Below are positions 27,044 to 33,921 of a DNA stretch of 44,424 bases, piece after piece (the stretch's first letter is position 1; every line of letters begins with the position of its first letter). The notes beneath the pieces are model-generated. The model had not been told where the DNA came from. It saw only the letters and a program-made list of their open reading frames with translations, and ran no database searches. The translations under genes were made by a program, and so were the position numbers. This stretch comes from Papillibacter sp. (lineage in GTDB: Bacteria > Bacillota > Clostridia > Oscillospirales > Oscillospiraceae), in NCBI GenBank assembly GCA_012838125.1, contig DUPW01000021.1, positions 1-44,424 on the forward strand, written 5' to 3'.

Positions 27044-28927
27044 ATGGATATGACGGATAAATACGTTGGCCGAATGCTTGACAATCGCTATGAAATCATC
27101 GAAAAAATAGGGACCGGCGGCATGGCCGTCGTCTATAAGGCGCGTTGTCATCGGCTTAATCGGCTCGTAGCCGTAAAGATACTCAAGGAGGAGCTGGCCG
27201 GAGACGCAGAGTTCCGCCGCCGGTTCCGCTCGGAGTCGCAGGCCGTTGCCATGCTCTCACACCCGAATATTGTGGCGGTGTACGACGTCCCCCATTCGGG
27301 CGATGTGGAGTACATCGTGATGGAGCTCATCGAGGGCATCACCTTAAAGCAGTATATCAGCCGCAAGGGTGTGCTTAACTGGAAGGAAGCGCTCCACTTC
27401 ACCACGCAGGTGTGCAAAGCCCTCAGCCACGCCCACTCCCGGGGCATTATCCATCGGGATATCAAGCCCCACAACATCATGATTGTGAAAGACGGCAGTG
27501 TGAAAGTGGCCGATTTCGGCATCGCACGGCTCCAGTCCACCCAGAACACCCTTACGCAGGAAGCCCTCGGGTCTGTTCATTACATTTCCCCCGAGCAGGC
27601 CAAGGGTGGGCAGGTGGACGCCCGCAGCGACCTGTACTCCCTCGGCGTGGTGATGTACGAAATGCTCACGAGCCACCTTCCCTTTGAAGGGGACTCCGCC
27701 GTGAGCGTGGCCATCCAGCACATCAGCGCCATTCCGCTCATGCCGCGGGATATTAACCCCGACATTCCCCGGGGACTTGAGGCCATCACCATGCGTGCCA
27801 TGGAGCCGGACATCAACCTCCGTTACGCCTCGGCTGACGAAATACTCCATGACTTAGAGGAGTTTCGTAAAAATCCGTCTATCGAGTTTAACTATTCCGG
27901 CGTTCTCTCCACCCGAAACGGCGCTGAGCCCACCCGGGCCGTCCCGTCCACCACCATTGCGCGGGTGGAGCCCACTTTGCAGAAACCCGTCCGGACGCCG
28001 CGAAATGAGCTGACGAAGGAGGAGTATATCAAGTCTAACCGGCGCGCCTCCAGAACGGCGGGGCTCATCGGAATCTTTTCCATTGTCGCCTTTCTCGTCT
28101 TCGTCTTCATCTTCATGTGGAAGTATTTCCTCAGCGACATGCTCTTCCCGAAGGACGAGACGGTCACAATTCCGAAATTTATCGGCCAGATGTACGACAG
28201 CATAAGCCGTAATCCCGAATACGCAAAATACTATACCTTCATCACCACCGAGGAATACAGCGAAGATGAAGCGGGCACCGTCATCGCCCAGAATCCCCAG
28301 CCGGACAGAACCCGCGTCGTGCCGGCCACAGGGCTGATTGAGATCGAGCTGACCATCTCAAAAGGTGATGAGCCGAACCTCACCATGCCGAACCTCATTA
28401 ATATTGACTACCGCGAAGCGCAGGTGCAACTTGCAAATCTAAACTTAAACTTAAACGTCAAGACGGAGGCTGTTTTCAACAAAGACGTGACGAAGGACTT
28501 TGTCATCTCCACGATTCCCGCACCGGGCGAGCCCCTTATCAAAGGCGGCATCGTGTACGTCACCTACAGCCTCGGGCCGGAGATTAAGATGACGGAAGTC
28601 CCCGACTGCGAAGGGCTGACCCTCACCGCAGCCATCCTCCGTCTGGAAGGATATAAGCTCAAGTATGAAGTCGTCCGGGAACACAGCCCCACCGTGGCCA
28701 AGGACGTGGTCATCTCCCAGGACCTCGTTCCGGGAACGCAGGTAGAGGAAGATACCCTTGTGGTCCTCATGGTGTCGGACGGCCCGGTGGAACCCATCGA
28801 TCCGGACCCGGAGGAGCCCTACATCCCCGTGGGGCCTACGGTGCCGGAGACAGCGACGCCTGAACCGCCTGAATCATCGGGGTCGAGATGGCCCTTTGGA
28901 GCAGTGTTGCCACAGTATGCAAGATAA
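27044..28927 (+). CDS. prkC: PASTA-domain Ser/Thr protein kinase
   Basis: This 627-residue Hanks-type kinase has the Gly loop GTGGMAVV (23-30), catalytic Lys K45, HRDIKPHN (137-144), DFG (157-159) and GSVHYISPEQA. A basic juxtamembrane region leads to one membrane segment (about 338-360). Outside the cell there are three PASTA repeats (about 374-440, 445-510, 516-580), which bind muropeptides, then a Pro/Glu-rich tail. PrkC signals growth, division and spore germination in Bacillus. The 3' end overlaps the rsgA start. Confidence 0.95.
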   Translation: MDMTDKYVGRMLDNRYEIIEKIGTGGMAVVYKARCHRLNRLVAVKILKEELAGDAEFRRRFRSESQAVAMLSHPNIVAVYDVPHSGDVEYIVMELIEGITLKQYISRKGVLNWKEALHFTTQVCKALSHAHSRGIIHRDIKPHNIMIVKDGSVKVADFGIARLQSTQNTLTQEALGSVHYISPEQAKGGQVDARSDLYSLGVVMYEMLTSHLPFEGDSAVSVAIQHISAIPLMPRDINPDIPRGLEAITMRAMEPDINLRYASADEILHDLEEFRKNPSIEFNYSGVLSTRNGAEPTRAVPSTTIARVEPTLQKPVRTPRNELTKEEYIKSNRRASRTAGLIGIFSIVAFLVFVFIFMWKYFLSDMLFPKDETVTIPKFIGQMYDSISRNPEYAKYYTFITTEEYSEDEAGTVIAQNPQPDRTRVVPATGLIEIELTISKGDEPNLTMPNLINIDYREAQVQLANLNLNLNVKTEAVFNKDVTKDFVISTIPAPGEPLIKGGIVYVTYSLGPEIKMTEVPDCEGLTLTAAILRLEGYKLKYEVVREHSPTVAKDVVISQDLVPGTQVEEDTLVVLMVSDGPVEPIDPDPEEPYIPVGPTVPETATPEPPESSGSRWPFGAVLPQYAR

Positions 28928-29819
28928 CGGAACGATTATCAAAGCCGTCAGCGGCCAATACGTTGTGCAGTCCGGATTGGATACGGTCGTCTGCAAAGCA
29001 CGGGGCCGATTCCGCTTCGAGCAGATTACGCCCCTCGTGGGTGACCGCGTCGTGTTCTCAGTCGGCGAAGACGGAAGCGGCGTCATTGAGGAGATTCTGC
29101 CGCGGAAAAACGCCTTTGTCCGCCCGCCGGTGGCCAATCTGGATCAGCTTGTGATTATTGCATCCAACGTCATCCCCGTCACAAGCCCCTTTCTCATCGA
29201 CCGTATGACCGTCATCGCCGCCTTAAACAACGCAGACTGCGTCATAGTCCTCAATAAGTGCGACCTTGACCGGGCCGACGCCCTTTACGACATCTACACG
29301 ACGGCCGGTTTCCGCACCATTCGCACAAGCGCCCGCACAGGCGAGGGGATAGAGGCGCTACGGGCGGCCCTTGCGCCGCCCTCCGAGAGCGGTGAGATGC
29401 GCATCAGCGTGTTTACGGGCAACTCCGGCGTGGGAAAATCCAGCATCTTAAACTCCCTGTCACCAGAGTTTCAGATTGCAACGGGAGAAGTGAGCCAAAA
29501 GCTGGGGCGCGGGCGGCACACAACGCGCCACGTTGAGCTGTTTCACCTTGCCGACGGGGTGTTTATTGCCGACACACCCGGGTTTTCCTCCTTCGACACG
29601 GGCGCCAAGGACCTGTGCGATAAAACAGAGCTGCAGTACCTGTTTCGGGAGTTTAAGCCCTATCTGGGCCAGTGCCGTTTCCGGGACTGCGCGCACATTA
29701 AGGAAGTGGGCTGCGCCGTCCTCGAAGCCCTTAAAGAGGGTGCGATTCATCCGGCGCGCCACGAAAGCTATACGCGCCTGTACGAGCAGACAGCCCAGAT
29801 AAAGCCCTGGGAAAGGTAG
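28917..29819 (+). CDS. rsgA: Small ribosomal subunit biogenesis GTPase RsgA
   Basis: RsgA is a circularly permuted GTPase that matures the 30S subunit. The 300-residue protein has an N-terminal OB fold (about 1-65), then G4 LNKCDL, G5 TSARTGEGI, the P-loop GNSGVGKSSILN (near 168), G3 DTPGFS, and the C-terminal zinc site with CRFRDCAHIKEVGC. ATG 28917 gives the standard N-terminus; the frame is open further upstream inside prkC. No thiN or rpe follows, unlike in Bacillus. Confidence 0.94.
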   Translation: MQDNGTIIKAVSGQYVVQSGLDTVVCKARGRFRFEQITPLVGDRVVFSVGEDGSGVIEEILPRKNAFVRPPVANLDQLVIIASNVIPVTSPFLIDRMTVIAALNNADCVIVLNKCDLDRADALYDIYTTAGFRTIRTSARTGEGIEALRAALAPPSESGEMRISVFTGNSGVGKSSILNSLSPEFQIATGEVSQKLGRGRHTTRHVELFHLADGVFIADTPGFSSFDTGAKDLCDKTELQYLFREFKPYLGQCRFRDCAHIKEVGCAVLEALKEGAIHPARHESYTRLYEQTAQIKPWER

Positions 29820-29833
29820 CCAAGACACAAAGG

Positions 29834-29886
29834 ACCGCCTTTTTGCGTAAGATGTATCGGACATTTTACGGAAAGGCGGTTTTTTT
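29834..29886 (+). terminator. Intrinsic terminator after rsgA, abutting a miniprotein start
   Basis: ACCGCCTTT (29834-29842) pairs with AAAGGCGGT (29872-29880), with an inner CGTAA/TTACG stem, followed by seven T at 29880-29886. The right arm contains the GAAAGGCGG that would act as ribosome site for the ORF whose ATG is the next base after the T tract. Confidence 0.75.
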
Positions 29887-30033
29887 ATGCGTCGAATCTG
29901 CCGCTCAGGCGGGTTTTACATAACGCTGGCCGGCGTCATCATCCTCCTGCTGGGTATCATGCCCTGCAAGCTGTGGTGGCTTGTCATCGGCCTGGCGCTG
30001 GTCATAGTGGGCCTGCTCATAGGCCGCTGCTGA
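29887..30033 (+). CDS. 48-residue membrane miniprotein
   Basis: The ORF of 48 codons starts with ATG directly after a terminator T tract. It has a short basic start (MRRICRSGG) and two hydrophobic segments (about 10-26 and 30-46) separated by PCK, ending in GRC, so it looks like a membrane hairpin. GAAAGGCGG at 29871-29879 is suitably spaced but lies in the terminator stem. The function is unknown; its position just before a SpoVM homologue hints at a sporulation role. No homologue was checked. Confidence 0.55.
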   Translation: MRRICRSGGFYITLAGVIILLLGIMPCKLWWLVIGLALVIVGLLIGRC

Positions 30034-30056
30034 CGTCTTTGGAAAGGAGAGGGGCC

Positions 30057-30143
30057 ATGCGCGTGTATATTTTTCGGGCGCCGCGCTTTTTACGCGGCTT
30101 TCTGCGGGCTTTGTTTGTAAGGACGCCGCGTCACAAAAAGTAG
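30057..30143 (+). CDS. spoVM: SpoVM-like spore morphogenesis peptide
   Basis: This 28-codon ORF has a good ribosome site (AAGGAGAGG, 30043-30051). Aligned without gaps to the 26-residue B. subtilis SpoVM recalled from memory, eight positions are identical (M1, Y4, P9, F11, L12, G14, R17, A18) and several more are conservative (R2, R7, R10 for Lys; L16, L19). SpoVM is the amphipathic helix that senses the convex forespore membrane and anchors SpoIVA to start coat assembly; P9 is functionally important. Location just after prpC-prkC-rsgA matches the Bacillus neighbourhood. The tail is more basic (RTPRHKK). Confidence 0.85.
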   Translation: MRVYIFRAPRFLRGFLRALFVRTPRHKK

Positions 30144-30164
30144 GGAAATTCGATAAACAAGCTG

Positions 30165-30193
30165 TCATAAACAAATCGGCCTCCCAATATACT
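30165..30193 (+). promoter_or_regulatory. Candidate sigma-E promoter of the SPOCS-LysM gene
   Basis: TCATAAA (30165-30171) matches the KMATAWW -35 pattern. After exactly 14 nt, AATATACT (30186-30193) matches six of eight positions of CATACAMT. The predicted start leaves a leader of about 25 nt. This fits mother-cell expression of a spore-envelope protein. Confidence 0.45.
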
Positions 30194-30225
30194 TTATCAG
30201 ACTTCATAGAAGGAGAGGACGATTT

Positions 30226-31758
30226 ATGGACATTTATCTCAACAAGGAGAAGTTGGATTTTGTAAAAAACGTGCTCAGCACGAGCCTTACCCATGAGGAA
30301 ACAATGGAGATGATCGTCCCCGACGCGCTTCCGGACATCCTGCGTATCGTGGACGCGGACGCCACCGCCTTTTTGAGAAGCAAATCCTCGGATAACGGGC
30401 GCGTCACCGTAACCGGCAATGTGGATGCCACCGTTCTCTACTGCCCGGACGGGGAAGAGGGAATCCGCAAAATGACGCTCGATATCCCGTTCTCCCTGAG
30501 CGTGACGGACAGCGAAATCAATCCCGCCACCCGCGTGACGGCCGTTGTGAATGTCGTTTCGGCGGACGCCTCCATGATTAACCCGCGGAAAATCATCGTC
30601 CGCGTTGATTTGCTCGGCGAGCTCGCCTGTTACAACGACGCAGAAATGGTTCTCTCCGGAAGCATAGAGGATGACAACGACGCCGGCATCGAGATTATGA
30701 CGAACACGTCCGACGTCGTCACCACCACGCTGGTGAAGGAAAAGACATTCGTCGTGGCGGATGAAATTCAGGTGCCGCACTCAAATCCCCCCGTGGGTAC
30801 GATTTTGAAATACAAAGTCGACTTGTCCCCGGAGGAGACAAAGGCCGTCGGCAGCAAGCTCATTGTGCGGGGAACAGCGGACGTGGTGCTCCTGTACCTG
30901 CCGCCGGAGGACAATGAAATCACGCGGCTTGACTTCGACACGGAGTTTTCCCAGATTCTCGAGCTCGACAACCCCGAAAGTGAAGGCTCCTACGACATTG
31001 ACCTCATGCTCACAAACGCCTACTTCGATGCCGATAACACCCCCAATAATCCGGACGGGCGCACCGTCGTCATGGAACTGCACGCCGTGGCCCAGTGTGT
31101 GGCGTCGGAGAAGAAGACCGTCTCCTACATAGCGGATATGTACAGCACGAAGTATCCTCTGTATCCGGAAGTGGAGCAGTACGCCTTCGATACCCGCACC
31201 CACTCGAAGGCCACCGCCGTTTATCACAATATCCTGAAAACCCAAAAGCCCGCATCCCGGGTTCTGGCTATGAACGTTCACACCGGGCCGGTGGAAAAGA
31301 AGCCGGATGACAACGCTGTGAAGTGCCCGCTGAACATCAACGCCGTCTACCTCACGGAGGACGGGGAGATTATGTCCAGCAACCAGCACGCCGAGGTGGA
31401 GGCAAACACGGAGCTCCACGACAACGCCAAGTTCACGGCTCTGGCCAAATGCGGCAAAGATGTCTTCTCCGCCGTAGTCTCCGACGGAATTGACGTGCGC
31501 ATCCCCGTTGAAATCAACGTGACGGAGGTCACCGAAAACAACGTCAACATGCTCAGCGGCCTGTCTTACGACGAAAACGCCCCCCTGGATAACTCCAAAT
31601 TCCCGTCTCTTGTGGTGGCGCGGCCGAACAACCAGGACTCCCTGTGGCACATGGCGAAGAAATACCGCTCCACGCCGAACCTCATTCTCGCCGCAAATGA
31701 ACTGGAGGGAGAGGAGGATATCGCACCGGGCCAGCTGCTCATCATCCCGAAAAAGTAA
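30226..31758 (+). CDS. SPOCS (DUF3794) and LysM domain spore-envelope protein
   Basis: The 510-residue protein contains repeated DUF3794/SPOCS modules (roughly 30-140, 160-300 and 320-445) rich in short beta strands, and a C-terminal LysM domain (about 460-508; DSLWHMAKKYRSTPNLILAAN, ...PGQLLIIPKK). LysM binds peptidoglycan, here probably spore cortex, and SPOCS proteins are associated with the spore envelope in Clostridia. It resembles the clostridial SafA-like attachment proteins only in logic, not in clear homology. AGGAGAGG supports ATG 30226; a strong terminator follows. Confidence 0.88.
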   Translation: MDIYLNKEKLDFVKNVLSTSLTHEETMEMIVPDALPDILRIVDADATAFLRSKSSDNGRVTVTGNVDATVLYCPDGEEGIRKMTLDIPFSLSVTDSEINPATRVTAVVNVVSADASMINPRKIIVRVDLLGELACYNDAEMVLSGSIEDDNDAGIEIMTNTSDVVTTTLVKEKTFVVADEIQVPHSNPPVGTILKYKVDLSPEETKAVGSKLIVRGTADVVLLYLPPEDNEITRLDFDTEFSQILELDNPESEGSYDIDLMLTNAYFDADNTPNNPDGRTVVMELHAVAQCVASEKKTVSYIADMYSTKYPLYPEVEQYAFDTRTHSKATAVYHNILKTQKPASRVLAMNVHTGPVEKKPDDNAVKCPLNINAVYLTEDGEIMSSNQHAEVEANTELHDNAKFTALAKCGKDVFSAVVSDGIDVRIPVEINVTEVTENNVNMLSGLSYDENAPLDNSKFPSLVVARPNNQDSLWHMAKKYRSTPNLILAANELEGEEDIAPGQLLIIPKK

Positions 31759-31761
31759 AAG

Positions 31762-31792
31762 AAAAAGTCCCGATGAATATCGGGACTTTTTA
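31762..31792 (+). terminator. Strong intrinsic terminator after SPOCS-LysM gene
   Basis: A perfect 13-bp stem, AAAAAGTCCCGAT (31762-31774) with ATCGGGACTTTTT (31779-31791), encloses a GAAT loop. The T tract is within the right arm. The A-rich left arm makes it usable in both directions. Confidence 0.9.
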
Positions 31793-31932
31793 ATGTGCGC
31801 CGATACGCCCGGCGGCCCCCTTCCCGTCGTAATACCGGTTTTGTGCGCTCCGGTACGCTCACGGGTCTAAAACACGGCATAAAACGGAGGTTTTCTGCGC
31901 AAATAGGGACACAAAATGACACATTTTAAGGC

Positions 31933-31959
31933 AAAAGCCCCGTTTTCATCGGGGCTTTT
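31933..31959. terminator. Bidirectional terminator between convergent genes
   Basis: AAAAGCCCCG (31933-31942) pairs with CGGGGCTTTT (31950-31959) across a 7-nt loop, with T tracts on both strands. It mainly serves the leftward xer gene, whose stop codon abuts it. The 31793-31932 stretch shows no gene. Confidence 0.85.
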
Positions 31960-32945
31960 TATTCTTCGGGGTCAAAGTCAGAGAGGGGATTGAGGCGCGC
32001 CGCACGGCGGAGACTCTCGCTTTCCACGTGGGTGTATATCTGGGTGGTGTTGAGGTGCTCGTGTCCCAGAAGTTCCTGCAGTGTGCGTACATCCACGCCG
32101 CCCCGGAGCATAAGCGTCGCCGCTGTATGGCGCAGTTTGTGGGCGGAATAGCGGTCCGCGTCCAGTCCCGCATTTGCGATGTGCTTTTTCACAAGGTTGT
32201 GGACTGTGGCACGGGTGATGCGGGTGCGGCGGGCAGAAAGAAAGAGAGCGCTTTTATCCGCAGCCTGAATGGCCTCGCGCACTTCCATGTACGCCTTTAT
32301 AGCATTTAAGCAGGCGTCGTTTAAGAAGACTTCCCGTTCTTTGCCGCCTTTGCCGCGGATGCGCAGGGTATCGCCGCGAACGTCCGAGATGTTAAGGTCA
32401 ACCAGCTCCGAGATACGCAGACCGCAGTTTAAAAACAGGGTGAGGATGCACAGATCCCGCGCTTTGTGCTTTCCCTCCACAGAGGCGAGGAGGGAACGGC
32501 TTTCGTCCAGAGAGAGATAGCGGGGGAGCGTCTTTTTCACCTTCGGGGAGTCTAAATCCGCCACGGGGTTTTTTTCGAGCTTTTTCGCCTTGACCGTCAG
32601 GTACTTGTAAAAGGAGCGGAGCGTGGCAATTTTTCGGGCGCGGGAGGTGGGGGACAGGCCCACCTGACCGGACCCCGCCGGCCGCTGGCGGGAAAGGTAG
32701 CTTAAAAAGTCGTACACATCCGTGAGGGTAATGCTGCCGACAAAGGGGAGGTCGACATCTTGTATGTGTATGTCCTCAAAATCCGTTCCTTTAGGGACGA
32801 GGCCCCGGGCCATTTTTATGTAGCGGAAGAAGGTGCGCAGGTCGAGATAGTATTCGTCCACGGTTTTCTTTGAGTGGCCCTTGATTGTCTCGTGATAAAC
32901 CAGAAATTCACGCAGTATCTCCGGCGCGTTATCTCTCGTGTCCAT
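31959..32945 (-). CDS. Tyrosine recombinase XerC/XerD family
   Basis: The 328-residue protein has an N-terminal SAM-like core-binding domain (about 8-120) and a catalytic domain with the full set R177 (GLRISEL), Lys in RGKGGKER (near 199-202), H269-x-x-R272 (HKLRHTAATLM), H295 (LGHEHLNT) and nucleophile Y304. It is the size of host Xer proteins for chromosome dimer resolution, but it could also be an element integrase because a non-coding island with large inverted repeats lies just upstream. I cannot tell XerC from XerD by eye. Confidence 0.9.
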   Translation of the reverse strand: MDTRDNAPEILREFLVYHETIKGHSKKTVDEYYLDLRTFFRYIKMARGLVPKGTDFEDIHIQDVDLPFVGSITLTDVYDFLSYLSRQRPAGSGQVGLSPTSRARKIATLRSFYKYLTVKAKKLEKNPVADLDSPKVKKTLPRYLSLDESRSLLASVEGKHKARDLCILTLFLNCGLRISELVDLNISDVRGDTLRIRGKGGKEREVFLNDACLNAIKAYMEVREAIQAADKSALFLSARRTRITRATVHNLVKKHIANAGLDADRYSAHKLRHTAATLMLRGGVDVRTLQELLGHEHLNTTQIYTHVESESLRRAARLNPLSDFDPEE

Positions 32946-33052
32946 GTTTTACCTCAATCATTCCAGTTTTCCGTCATAACGGGGGCGTAAGCAAAACCAC
33001 CCGTTTGATAAGCTTCCTTACAAGCGCGGGACATCATCTGGGGTACAGGCTC

Positions 33053-33082
33053 ATTATAGAGGAATACCCGAGCTGCCGTCTA
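33053..33082 (-). promoter_or_regulatory. Candidate sigma-A promoter of the xer gene
   Basis: On the minus strand TAGACG (33082-33077), an 18-nt spacer and TATAAT (33058-33053) give a moderate vegetative promoter match and a leader of about 100 nt before ATG 32945. Confidence 0.5.
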
Positions 33083-33098
33083 TTGGCAAATATACCAA

Positions 33099-33130
33099 AA
33101 ACTCAACAAAATAAAAATTTTGTTGAGTTT
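33099..33130. repeat. Perfect 14-bp AT-rich inverted repeat
   Basis: AAACTCAACAAAAT (33099-33112) and ATTTTGTTGAGTTT (33117-33130) are perfect complements around a 4-nt AAAA loop. It lies 17 bp upstream of the xer promoter -35. It is too AT-rich for a typical terminator and may be a protein-binding site. Confidence 0.7.
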
Positions 33131-33788
33131 AGGGGAGGCGCTAAGGGGATTTTGAATGGCTTGGGCTGGCCTTAGACAGGCTTTCAGGCTTTGGACTGGG
33201 TCTAAGGCGTTTATCAGGTTAAGGGCCGGCCTTGGGCGATATTCTAACTTTAGGCTCGTATTGAACAGTCTTTGTTTGAGCTTAACTTTAGGACGTTATT
33301 TGGCTTGGCCGCAGGCGTTTATGTTGAAGGCTCCGATGTGCTGTTCTCTGACTCAAGCGTTTTGAGTCTTTACATACACTTTGTCCCCTGGCATCTCAGC
33401 ACCGTTGCGGACGGACTCTTATGCGTCATCTCACGTCTCTGCGCGTGGCGTGTTTGTATCGGCGCCTTCTATCCGCCATATTGCGTTGTTATGCGCCCGA
33501 CAAATCGCGTTTTTCTATCGTACGCAAATCTCCGTTCATCTTACGGCCAAATTATTGGCTGCATAAGCCCTAAAGCCGAAATCTCAATTATTCGCTTGCG
33601 CACAGCCTTTTTGACAGATTTCCACTGCTCGGGCTGATTCTCACAATCCAAAGAGTCGAGTCTCGATACTTACCCGTTTTTAGCCCTTGTTCCTAAGACA
33701 GTCCCGCCGCTTATTGACCGCCCGTCCCGACCTGAAAACCCATGAAAATGCGGCGCTTCAAAATCGCCCCTCTCCCCGCCCCTCCTCA
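33131..33788. other. Non-coding island, no supported gene
   Basis: No ORF here resembles a protein, and on the minus strand none of useful length exists. Base composition is less GC-rich than the neighbours. Structure is visible at the left: CCTTAGAC (33170-33177) can pair with GTCTAAGG (33200-33207), and the decamer TAACTTTAGG occurs twice (33245-33254 and 33283-33292). The rightward frame 33272-33637 starts with TTG, lacks a ribosome site and matches no family I know. It could encode an RNA or be decayed sequence. Confidence 0.5.
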
Positions 33789-33836
33789 CCTATTCGTCAT
33801 AATGACCAACGGACATTGTGCATTATGACGAATAGG
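33789..33836. repeat. Perfect 16-bp inverted repeat with 16-nt centre
   Basis: CCTATTCGTCATAATG (33789-33804) and CATTATGACGAATAGG (33821-33836) are perfect complements. The arms contain CATAATG/CATTATG, and another GCATTATGC occurs at about 33881. No T tract follows. It may be a recombinase or regulator site; the adjacent xer gene makes the first worth testing. Confidence 0.75.
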
Positions 33837-33847
33837 CGCAATAAAAC

Positions 33848-33880
33848 CCCAAGCAGGCGGCATCTGCTCGGGATTTTTAT
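33848..33880. terminator. Terminator, usable in both directions
   Basis: CCCAAGCAG (33848-33856) pairs with CTGCTCGGG (33864-33872) with one mismatch. Rightward it is followed by attttta; leftward by gttttatt. It probably ends the leftward phosphodiester-glycosidase transcript. Confidence 0.65.
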
Positions 33881-33921
33881 GCATTATGCTAATAAATCTT
33901 TTGCCATTTTGTCAGAAACAC

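Noticed and set aside
29905..30780. 291-codon leftward open frame over the spoVM and SPOCS-LysM starts
   Set aside because: It would be antisense to a supported LysM protein and to two small ORFs with ribosome sites; no recognisable domain.
33272..33637. 121-codon rightward open frame in the non-coding island
   Set aside because: TTG start without a ribosome site, no similarity to any family known to me and no plausible domain; listed as part of the non-coding island instead.
33099..33836. The two inverted repeats as terminal repeats of one transposon
   Set aside because: The two repeats differ completely in sequence, no transposase lies between them and no target duplication is visible.
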